Source of the DNA: Mytilus edulis
Lineage: Eukaryota; Mollusca; Bivalvia; Mytilida; Mytilidae
Direction: 5' to 3'
DNA: 64,000 nt
Assembly (NCBI RefSeq): GCF_963676685.1
Contig: NC_092357.1
Coordinates: forward strand, 17,349,607-17,413,606
Part shown: one piece after another, positions 33,441 to 44,800 of the stretch
How the letters are laid out: each line of letters starts with the position of its first letter
Numbering within the stretch: the stretch's first letter is position 1
Notes under the pieces: model-generated
Seen by the model: the letters and a program-made list of their open reading frames with translations, nothing else
What the model was told of the DNA's origin: nothing
Database searches by the model: none
Program-made: the position numbers and the translations under genes

Positions 33441-34846
33441 AGGCCACACCAATTTAATTTCTTGTTCTACGGATTTTTGGACTTCAAAAATTGGGGCGAG
33501 CGAGCGATTTGAAAATTTTAATAAAAAAATATTTGATTTGCAAATTTTTGAGGCGAAGCTTGAAAAGTAAAGGCGAGCGACTATATTTTTTTTTTTTTTG
33601 TAAACATAAAATAGTAGGTTTTGACAATTTTAAAACTTGATTTATCACTTGTACTTTGACCATGTTGACATTTCTTTAATTTATGAAGGATTTTTTCCCT
33701 GATCACCAAGATATAATTAAATAATTAGAATTGCTATATGTATGTGTGCCAATTAATGAGACAATTCTTCATCCTAAAAACAATTTTATAAGTATCCTTT
33801 TAATGAGGGTTCAATATAAGTTATAATGTATTTTTTTGTAAATAACACTTTTTAGTACAAAAGGGCTCATCTTTTCCCAAAGAAATATATATCTATCTAG
33901 CATTAAATGATAAAAACATGTCCAAGAATTTTGTGATATTCCTGGACCTTAGCCATTTTAACACATTTTATTTAATATTATTTAAAACAAGTGGGCCCCT
34001 CTAGTTGTTTAAAATATGATGTATTTCTCCTCTTTTTAAGTAATAAAATTGAAGTTTTACAATTGATTTGTATAGAAGCACTATACAAATCCTTGGTATT
34101 TCTTTTCTACAACAGTAAAATGATCCACAGGGCATTGACCCAGACCAAACAGCAAGCTATAAGGGACACAACATTATATGTAAAATTGAGAAAGGAAATG
34201 GGGAATGTGTCAAAGCGACAACAACCCGACCATAGAGCAATCACAATTCGAACTGAAAAACCAAGGATCTTATTTATATATACAAACGGGAAAATACCAA
34301 ATAGTTTTTATGAACATCAACAAACAATATCTACATTGTAACTGCTGAACGACAGACCCCTGAAGCAATCAGGACAGGTGCTTAAACATGCGGGGGTATG
34401 GATTAGTTTTGTATTGCCAGCATACAATATAATTGCAGTTGAAGGTATTTCTTTTCGAAGTTCTTTGGAGTTTATTCTAACAACGATAGAGAATATAAGT
34501 AAGGGGAAGATAACCAATGTTTTGTTTTGACTGGTATTTTCCTCTGTTACATATTTCTATCGGAGCACTCCCACTTTAGTCTTGGGATAAATGTGTATCA
34601 TGCTGTTTCAAATATTATTTCAGATATTTACACAGTGTAATGGGGTGCTTATATGTTTAAAATCGTTATATACAGGTGAGACTGTATATATCTTTTTATA
34701 ATATTTACAAAAAACGGTGCGGAAAATGGACACGATTACATTTCCCGATGCGGAAAGCGGGAATATAAAAAAAATTAAAAAATTCTGTTTTGAAAAAAAT
34801 AGGTGCGGGCGGGTCCGTCGAACAAGGAATTAAATTGGTGTGGCCT
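33441..34846. mobile_element. 1.4-kb DNA element with 26-bp terminal inverted repeats
   Basis: The left end at 33,441-33,466 (AGGCCACACCAATTTAATTT then CTTGTTC) is repeated inverted at 34,820-34,846 with one mismatch. Flanking bases are TT on the left and TT on the right, so a short TT or TTA target duplication is possible. No transposase frame is present. T1- and T3-derived pieces lie inside (33,735-33,835, 34,117-34,180 and 34,180-34,255, minus), inserted or captured. Confidence 0.65.
33735..34255 (-). repeat. Broken T1 and T3 tail copies inside the 1.4-kb element
   Basis: 33,747-33,835 and 34,117-34,180 together follow minus-strand T1 (CCAATTAATGAGACAATTC; CCAAACAGCAAGCTATAAG), interrupted by about 280 bases. 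GAAATGGGGAATGTGTCAAA at 34,195-34,214 begins minus-strand T3, cut after about 60 bases. The plus-strand frame 33,991-34,341 is made of these. Confidence 0.6.
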
Positions 34847-35278
34847 TATTGATGAGATTTCATTGACAGGAATGGTAATATGTCATTCTCGATAACGCTT
34901 AAACTTCCGGAGGCTTCACCCCCGCTAATCTACTACCAACAGGTTCTTTGGCCTTGATCCGATTGGGCCTTCAGACCCCTCAACAAGGTTCGGGCGTACA
35001 CGTAAAAATGACCTAGCTATGCCACTGTATTTGATATGTTGCGACAGAGAATTGTGATATTATAAGCTTGGGAAAACATGTTTGTATTAACAGATTCAAA
35101 ATATGGGAAATGCTGTACAATGCAGAAAAATACATATTTGAAATCAAATACTTATCAGAATAATATAACATCTACATCCATCCCTCCCCATCCCAATCCA
35201 TCCGCGAACCCTGTTCCGTGAGCATGTACAAAAACTGACATAGACAATATCTAATATTCTTATATATTCCCTTCTTTT

Positions 35279-35506
35279 CTAACATGTTAAGTTTGACACA
35301 TTCAGCCACGATATGGTTAAGATAAATGCTCCTCCATCTACTCTGCATCGCCTATTAATTTCATTTTCAGAACAAAAACGGAATATTGTTTGCGCTAATG
35401 CATGTTTGATTCCTAAAGAAGTCAAGTGTTGAGAAATGTCTTGGTGTGTTCTTCCGTCAAGTAGCATTTGTAGAATCAAACATCGATGGTCTAAAAGTTC
35501 TTCCAT
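35279..35506 (-). pseudogene. Helix-turn-helix-like ORF fragment, likely transposon-derived
   Basis: A 75-codon minus-strand frame starts MEELLDHRCLILQMLLDGRT and continues HQDISQHLTSLG, then TIFRFCSENEINRR. The pattern of a short helix, a G-x-T/S-H-Q-x-I helix and a recognition-like helix ending in FC..N-I resembles the N-terminal HTH of some transposase/integrase-like proteins in invertebrates. After about residue 57 the sequence loses any such character. Its start lies only six bases from the outer end of the G-tract element at 35,512. Family is uncertain. Confidence 0.3.
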
Positions 35507-35511
35507 TCTTA

Positions 35512-36732
35512 GGGGAGGACCATTTGATATTGGGGGGGGGGGGGGGGGGGGGGCAGGAGGATTTGTTTTTGATCGGTTATTTATTTTTGTAAACTAAGAG
35601 GACAGATTATTCATTTTCTGCACTATTGAAGCAAGATTTTTCATTTTCATTAAAGCAAGGGACTGATTATTCATTTTCACCACTATATTTTTGATATTCG
35701 AAAACATACAATTTTTAAATGATTTGTTTATTATAACATGTATAAATAATACATATAGTATAGTCAAGTCATTTTGTACCATTTAATTAGATTAACCATA
35801 CCCCTCTGGAGAAATGAATATTTTAAATTCCCAACTGCATATACATGTATTGCATACATACATAGTATTAAAGTTTAGTTAGGCACTTTTTTAAATGTAT
35901 TGGCAAACATAACGCCGAGCGGAGCGATTCACATTTTTTTGAAGGGTTTGGAGCCACTGTAGGCCCAAGAAGCTATAGAACAAATGATGCAATTCATGCT
36001 TTCTGGGTGTTCAAAAAACCCTTTCATAATCTGAAAATGAAGTTTTGTTTTAATAATTTTTTGACAATACTTTGGTCTCAAAGCAAAATGCATAAATTCA
36101 GTGTAAAACTGAAGTTTCTAGGGACAACATCAAACGACCAATGTGCATGATAAAGCAAAAATGGAAATCACATAGTTAAGTCTATGGCTGCTGTTTTTTT
36201 TTAAACTCATGATCAACTTTATAACAAAATTGCTAGATAACAAAAGGAATGCAACACTAACAGAATACAGAAGGGCAATCAATGAACACAAGACAAATAA
36301 ATAAGAAACATTGATCCCGAAAATTCAGTGCTATAAGTCTGAGGGAAAACAGAACTTTCTGCTTGCAAGGCTGTGAACATAAAAGTGAGGTAAGGTTTCC
36401 TGAGACAATATACCTCAAGTTAAATGAAACCAATTTTCAGACATTTCAAGTATATTTAACATGTTTAAATAATATTTATACTTTTGTTATTGAAAAATTT
36501 GGGAAGTGTTTCCCCGATTGTTTTGGGGAAAAAATATGAATTTATGAAGAATCTGGTGCCATCTCATACTTTCGATTAGAACTGCTGAGTTATTTATTTT
36601 CTATACATTTCAAGTCAGATAATTTATTTTCAAACTACCACAGAACAAACCATTTATTTGTGATTATCAAGGCTGAGTTATATATTTTCAAAATCCTCCT
36701 CCCCCCCCCCCGAATATCAAATGGTCGTCCCC
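35512..36732. mobile_element. 1.2-kb element with inverted ends containing G/C runs
   Basis: The left end is GGGGAGGACCATTTGATATT, followed by a run of 22 G (35,532-35,553) and AGGAGGATTT. The right end (36,689-36,732) is the inverted version with a C run and AATATCAAATGGTCGTCCCC. Just inside both ends are several ~30-40-bp near-repeats with TTATTCATTTTC-like words. No coding sequence. Confidence 0.65.
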
Positions 36733-37204
36733 GTACAACATGTACATGTATATAAACAAGTGACTTCTTTAATCACTTCGAGAGAACTAAATTAAAGATT
36801 TCAACCCCGACAATTCAAAGAAAGACATGACAAAATAAAACAAAAGTCAGATATATAGACAGATTGATATATACAATGAATGACAGATTGATAGATCGAA
36901 CGATAGATGAAAACATGTAGCTACAAAGACAGCTAGATATATAGATAAAAAGAAAGAATGATTTTTTTTGGTGGTCATTATCGTACTTGTCATTGTACCA
37001 TTCTTGTTCGGTATTTGTTGATATCACACATAGTTCACACACATACACACACAAACCTTAAAAAAATCTTAAAGATATATTGCGTTTAAAACTAGAAAAA
37101 AGAAAACGGAAATAGTAAAACATTTAAAACGCCTATTTTGAAACAAATTACATTTTCGTTCTCATTATTACACATTTAAATAATGAACATTGTTCAAATT
37201 TGAA

Positions 37205-37788
37205 TTTTGCACAGTAAAATGAAAAATGAAAAATTGGAGCATTTTTCATTTTTCCATATCAAACGTCAAATTGAAAAATTCTCCACGTTGGAGTATTTTT
37301 CATTTTTCAATATTTGAAGTCAAATTGAAAAATGCTCCATGCTTGAGCATTTTTCATTTTTCAATATTGTAAGTCAAATTGAAAAATGCTCCACGTTAGA
37401 GCATTTTTCATTTTTCAATATTGTAAACTAAATTGAAAAATGCTTAAGGTCAGTATTTTCATTATTTGCTTTTAAGAATGAAATTGAAATCTGTTTTGTT
37501 TTCTAAAGCAAACAAATCCAAATGTTTAAATATATTTAAACTTTTGACAAAATAAAATCATTTTTAACACAAACTTATTGTTAATTGTTTCAATATCTTC
37601 GTAAAATCAAAAATACAATTCCATGAAAATAACAAATTTCAAATCTCATAGGGAAAATGTTTTTTCAAAAGTGATTTCAATAGATTTTTGTTACATTTTT
37701 CAAACCAATTACATTTAAAATTTGCAGAGCAATTTGAAAATTTATTTTTCATTTTAAAATGATAAATGTTTGGCGTAAATGTACACGG
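37205..37788 (-). mobile_element. Element H, copy 2, with hairpin minisatellite
   Basis: In inverted orientation to 23,591-24,240. It ends with TTTGGCGTAAATGTACACGG (37,769-37,788). The minisatellite at about 37,213-37,442 has four units with GAAAAATGCTCC(N)GGAGCATTTTTC palindromes. Confidence 0.65.
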
Positions 37789-38849
37789 ACGATCAATACT
37801 ACTTTAATCGAAGATAATGTCGACGGACGCAAAAGTCTTTATCAATCTAAACAATTATAAGGGTGCGTGATCTTTACTTTTAAGTTTGGAGAGGTTAATC
37901 TAAGATGATAATATTGTAGCGTAACTAGCCTCTTTTACAAATAAAGCAAACTATATATTGTTGGCGAGGGAAGGGCTCAAGGACTCCAGAAGAACTGGAA
38001 AAAATGATACAAAATCTTTCACACCCTTTCTTAATCTAAAGCGCAAGTTTTAATTTATCTATTTTATTATGTTCTGGTCTCGGAGCAAAATATAAAGATA
38101 CAGTGTAAGACTTTTAGTATTTACATGTATGAACAATATCAAAAGACATATGTAGGATGATGAAAAAAATAATGTAATCCACAAAGTCAAGTGTGTGGCT
38201 ATTGTTAGTTTAAACATATTTATTAATAGTGGATTGGAAATTTTCTCTAGTCGGCGTTAATATTCATGAGGCTAGCCGTCAATAATATTCATGAGATCAA
38301 AACCGCGTTCGATGAAATGTTTTGAGTAGTTATTAGATTGTGACAATAAAATAACTTTTGCTGTTAATATCCATTATGGTTATGCTATTTATAGCAATAT
38401 AAAGTAATTAGGAAATAGTAAGCCAATAGGTGTCTTCTGCAAGGTCCACGTCATTTAAAATGAAAGTAAATGAAAAGTTTAATTGCATTGCCTCACACAA
38501 CACAAAACAATTATGAACATTAAAATGTTGTTATTATTGAATCAATGTAAACTATAGTAATTAAAACAAGATGATTAAATATAGGGTAATTAAATGGAAT
38601 TAATTGTCATATGGGCATTCCATAATCTGTTCGTTGTCTACAAATATAGTCCAATTCTAAAACTAAAATATACAATACATACGATAGTATCACACAATTA
38701 AAAAGATCAGAAAAACAAGAAACATAGTTTATTGAAGGAATATAATAAACAGAAAAATAGAAACTGTCAATTACTATTTCAATGACATAATTCTTCAAAA
38801 TTACGGAGATCAATAAGAGTCTTTAATCTCAATATTACCAGTCCATTTA
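37789..38849. other. No recognisable gene; left flank of the satellite
   Basis: I see no satellite-like sequence to the left of 38,850 and no gene. AATATTCATGAG occurs twice near 38,259-38,302. Confidence 0.4.
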
Positions 38850-41800
38850 ATTGCCTCTAAAATGGCCCATAGCACTTATGCCCTAGACCCGTACGAGTTA
38901 GTCAGAAAAGGATAAGGGGGGTACCCTGGTATATCACAAATTCGAAAATGAACTATTGCCGGCTGGCCAAACGAAGAGATTCTCCACGTGGGCAATGATA
39001 CCAGAGGAAGAGGTACTTATTGCCTTTAAAATGGCCCATAGCACTTATACCCTAGACCCGTACGAGTTTGTCAGTAGAGGGTTCAAAGGGGGGATATGGT
39101 ATCCCGGATACAACGAATTCGAACTGAACTATTGCCGGCTGGCCAAACTAAGAGATTCTCCACATCGACCATTATACCAGAGGTAGAGGTTGGTATTGCC
39201 TCTAAAATGGCCCATAGCACTTATGCCCTAGACCCGTACGAGTTAGTCAGAAAAGGATAAGGGGGGTACCCTGGTATATCACAAATTCGAAAATGAACTA
39301 TTGCCGGCTGGCCAAACGAAGAGATTCTCCACGTGGGCAATGATACCAGAGGAAGAGGTACTTATTGCCTTTAAAATGGCCCATAGCACTTATACCCTAG
39401 ACCCGTACGAGTTTGTCAGTAGAGGGTTCAAAGGGGGGATATGGTATCCCGGATACAACGAATTCGAACTGAACTATTGCCGGCTGGCCAAACTAAGAGA
39501 TTCTCCACATCGACCATTATACCAGAGGTAGAGGTTGGTATTGCCTCTAAAATGGCCCATAGCACTTATGCCCTAGACCCGTACGAGTTAGTCAGAAAAG
39601 GATAAGGGGGGTACCCTGGTATATCACAAATTCGAAAATGAACTATTGCCGGCTGGCCAAACGAAGAGATTCTCCACGTGGGCAATGATACCAGAGGAAG
39701 AGGTACTTATTGCCTTTAAAATGGCCCATAGCACTTATACCCTAGACCCGTACGAGTTTGTCAGTAGAGGGTTCAAAGGGGGGATATGGTATCCCGGATA
39801 CAACGAATTCGAACTGAACTATTGCCGGCTGGCCAAACTAAGAGATTCTCCACATCGACCATTATACCAGAGGTAGAGGTTGGTATTGCCTCTAAAATGG
39901 CCCATAGCACTTATGCCCTAGACCCGTACGAGTTAGTCAGAAAAGGATAAGGGGGGTACCCTGGTATATCACAAATTCGAAAATGAACTATTGCCGGCTG
40001 GCCAAACGAAGAGATTCTCCACGTGGGCAATGATACCAGAGGAAGAGGTACTTATTGCCTTTAAAATGGCCCATAGCACTTATACCCTAGACCCGTACGA
40101 GTTTGTCAGTAGAGGGTTCAAAGGGGGGATATGGTATCCCGGATACAACGAATTCGAACTGAACTATTGCCGGCTGGCCAAACTAAGAGATTCTCCACAT
40201 CGACCATTATACCAGAGGTAGAGGTTGGTATTGCCTCTAAAATGGCCCATAGCACTTATGCCCTAGACCCGTACGAGTTAGTCAGAAAAGGATAAGGGGG
40301 GTACCCTGGTATATCACAAATTCGAAAATGAACTATTGCCGGCTGGCCAAACGAAGAGATTCTCCACGTGGGCAATGATACCAGAGGAAGAGGTACTTAT
40401 TGCCTTTAAAATGGCCCATAGCACTTATACCCTAGACCCGTACGAGTTTGTCAGTAGAGGGTTCAAAGGGGGGATATGGTATCCCGGATACAACGAATTC
40501 GAACTGAACTATTGCCGGCTGGCCAAACTAAGAGATTCTCCACATCGACCATTATACCAGAGGTAGAGGTTGGTATTGCCTCTAAAATGGCCCATAGCAC
40601 TTATGCCCTAGACCCGTACGAGTTAGTCAGAAAAGGATAAGGGGGGTACCCTGGTATATCACAAATTCGAAAATGAACTATTGCCGGCTGGCCAAACGAA
40701 GAGATTCTCCACGTGGGCAATGATACCAGAGGAAGAGGTACTTATTGCCTTTAAAATGGCCCATAGCACTTATACCCTAGACCCGTACGAGTTTGTCAGT
40801 AGAGGGTTCAAAGGGGGGATATGGTATCCCGGATACAACGAATTCGAACTGAACTATTGCCGGCTGGCCAAACTAAGAGATTCTCCACATCGACCATTAT
40901 ACCAGAGGTAGAGGTTGGTATTGCCTCTAAAATGGCCCATAGCACTTATGCCCTAGACCCGTACGAGTTAGTCAGAAAAGGATAAGGGGGGTACCCTGGT
41001 ATATCACAAATTCGAAAATGAACTATTGCCGGCTGGCCAAACGAAGAGATTCTCCACGTGGGCAATGATACCAGAGGAAGAGGTACTTATTGCCTTTAAA
41101 ATGGCCCATAGCACTTATACCCTAGACCCGTACGAGTTTGTCAGTAGAGGGTTCAAAGGGGGGATATGGTATCCCGGATACAACGAATTCGAACTGAACT
41201 ATTGCCGGCTGGCCAAACTAAGAGATTCTCCACATCGACCATTATACCAGAGGTAGAGGTTGGTATTGCCTCTAAAATGGCCCATAGCACTTATGCCCTA
41301 GACCCGTACGAGTTAGTCAGAAAAGGATAAGGGGGGTACCCTGGTATATCACAAATTCGAAAATGAACTATTGCCGGCTGGCCAAACGAAGAGATTCTCC
41401 ACGTGGGCAATGATACCAGAGGAAGAGGTACTTATTGCCTTTAAAATGGCCCATAGCACTTATACCCTAGACCCGTACGAGTTTGTCAGTAGAGGGTTCA
41501 AAGGGGGGATATGGTATCCCGGATACAACGAATTCGAACTGAACTATTGCCGGCTGGCCAAACTAAGAGATTCTCCACATCGACCATTATACCAGAGGTA
41601 GAGGTTGGTATTGCCTCTAAAATGGCCCATAGCACTTATGCCCTAGACCCGTACGAGTTAGTCAGAAAAGGATAAGGGGGGTACCCTGGTATATCACAAA
41701 TTCGAAAATGAACTATTGCCGGCTGGCCAAACGAAGAGATTCTCCACGTGGGCAATGATACCAGAGGAAGAGGTACTTATTGCCTTTAAAATGGCCCATA

Positions 41801-44800
41801 GCACTTATACCCTAGACCCGTACGAGTTTGTCAGTAGAGGGTTCAAAGGGGGGATATGGTATCCCGGATACAACGAATTCGAACTGAACTATTGCCGGCT
41901 GGCCAAACTAAGAGATTCTCCACATCGACCATTATACCAGAGGTAGAGGTTGGTATTGCCTCTAAAATGGCCCATAGCACTTATGCCCTAGACCCGTACG
42001 AGTTAGTCAGAAAAGGATAAGGGGGGTACCCTGGTATATCACAAATTCGAAAATGAACTATTGCCGGCTGGCCAAACGAAGAGATTCTCCACGTGGGCAA
42101 TGATACCAGAGGAAGAGGTACTTATTGCCTTTAAAATGGCCCATAGCACTTATACCCTAGACCCGTACGAGTTTGTCAGTAGAGGGTTCAAAGGGGGGAT
42201 ATGGTATCCCGGATACAACGAATTCGAACTGAACTATTGCCGGCTGGCCAAACTAAGAGATTCTCCACATCGACCATTATACCAGAGGTAGAGGTTGGTA
42301 TTGCCTCTAAAATGGCCCATAGCACTTATGCCCTAGACCCGTACGAGTTAGTCAGAAAAGGATAAGGGGGGTACCCTGGTATATCACAAATTCGAAAATG
42401 AACTATTGCCGGCTGGCCAAACGAAGAGATTCTCCACGTGGGCAATGATACCAGAGGAAGAGGTACTTATTGCCTTTAAAATGGCCCATAGCACTTATAC
42501 CCTAGACCCGTACGAGTTTGTCAGTAGAGGGTTCAAAGGGGGGATATGGTATCCCGGATACAACGAATTCGAACTGAACTATTGCCGGCTGGCCAAACTA
42601 AGAGATTCTCCACATCGACCATTATACCAGAGGTAGAGGTTGGTATTGCCTCTAAAATGGCCCATAGCACTTATGCCCTAGACCCGTACGAGTTAGTCAG
42701 AAAAGGATAAGGGGGGTACCCTGGTATATCACAAATTCGAAAATGAACTATTGCCGGCTGGCCAAACGAAGAGATTCTCCACGTGGGCAATGATACCAGA
42801 GGAAGAGGTACTTATTGCCTTTAAAATGGCCCATAGCACTTATACCCTAGACCCGTACGAGTTTGTCAGTAGAGGGTTCAAAGGGGGGATATGGTATCCC
42901 GGATACAACGAATTCGAACTGAACTATTGCCGGCTGGCCAAACTAAGAGATTCTCCACATCGACCATTATACCAGAGGTAGAGGTTGGTATTGCCTCTAA
43001 AATGGCCCATAGCACTTATGCCCTAGACCCGTACGAGTTAGTCAGAAAAGGATAAGGGGGGTACCCTGGTATATCACAAATTCGAAAATGAACTATTGCC
43101 GGCTGGCCAAACGAAGAGATTCTCCACGTGGGCAATGATACCAGAGGAAGAGGTACTTATTGCCTTTAAAATGGCCCATAGCACTTATACCCTAGACCCG
43201 TACGAGTTTGTCAGTAGAGGGTTCAAAGGGGGGATATGGTATCCCGGATACAACGAATTCGAACTGAACTATTGCCGGCTGGCCAAACTAAGAGATTCTC
43301 CACATCGACCATTATACCAGAGGTAGAGGTTGGTATTGCCTCTAAAATGGCCCATAGCACTTATGCCCTAGACCCGTACGAGTTAGTCAGAAAAGGATAA
43401 GGGGGGTACCCTGGTATATCACAAATTCGAAAATGAACTATTGCCGGCTGGCCAAACGAAGAGATTCTCCACGTGGGCAATGATACCAGAGGAAGAGGTA
43501 CTTATTGCCTTTAAAATGGCCCATAGCACTTATACCCTAGACCCGTACGAGTTTGTCAGTAGAGGGTTCAAAGGGGGGATATGGTATCCCGGATACAACG
43601 AATTCGAACTGAACTATTGCCGGCTGGCCAAACTAAGAGATTCTCCACATCGACCATTATACCAGAGGTAGAGGTTGGTATTGCCTCTAAAATGGCCCAT
43701 AGCACTTATGCCCTAGACCCGTACGAGTTAGTCAGAAAAGGATAAGGGGGGTACCCTGGTATATCACAAATTCGAAAATGAACTATTGCCGGCTGGCCAA
43801 ACGAAGAGATTCTCCACGTGGGCAATGATACCAGAGGAAGAGGTACTTATTGCCTTTAAAATGGCCCATAGCACTTATACCCTAGACCCGTACGAGTTTG
43901 TCAGTAGAGGGTTCAAAGGGGGGATATGGTATCCCGGATACAACGAATTCGAACTGAACTATTGCCGGCTGGCCAAACTAAGAGATTCTCCACATCGACC
44001 ATTATACCAGAGGTAGAGGTTGGTATTGCCTCTAAAATGGCCCATAGCACTTATGCCCTAGACCCGTACGAGTTAGTCAGAAAAGGATAAGGGGGGTACC
44101 CTGGTATATCACAAATTCGAAAATGAACTATTGCCGGCTGGCCAAACGAAGAGATTCTCCACGTGGGCAATGATACCAGAGGAAGAGGTACTTATTGCCT
44201 TTAAAATGGCCCATAGCACTTATACCCTAGACCCGTACGAGTTTGTCAGTAGAGGGTTCAAAGGGGGGATATGGTATCCCGGATACAACGAATTCGAACT
44301 GAACTATTGCCGGCTGGCCAAACTAAGAGATTCTCCACATCGACCATTATACCAGAGGTAGAGGTTGGTATTGCCTCTAAAATGGCCCATAGCACTTATG
44401 CCCTAGACCCGTACGAGTTAGTCAGAAAAGGATAAGGGGGGTACCCTGGTATATCACAAATTCGAAAATGAACTATTGCCGGCTGGCCAAACGAAGAGAT
44501 TCTCCACGTGGGCAATGATACCAGAGGAAGAGGTACTTATTGCCTTTAAAATGGCCCATAGCACTTATACCCTAGACCCGTACGAGTTTGTCAGTAGAGG
44601 GTTCAAAGGGGGGATATGGTATCCCGGATACAACGAATTCGAACTGAACTATTGCCGGCTGGCCAAACTAAGAGATTCTCCACATCGACCATTATACCAG
44701 AGGTAGAGGTTGGTATTGCCTCTAAAATGGCCCATAGCACTTATGCCCTAGACCCGTACGAGTTAGTCAGAAAAGGATAAGGGGGGTACCCTGGTATATC

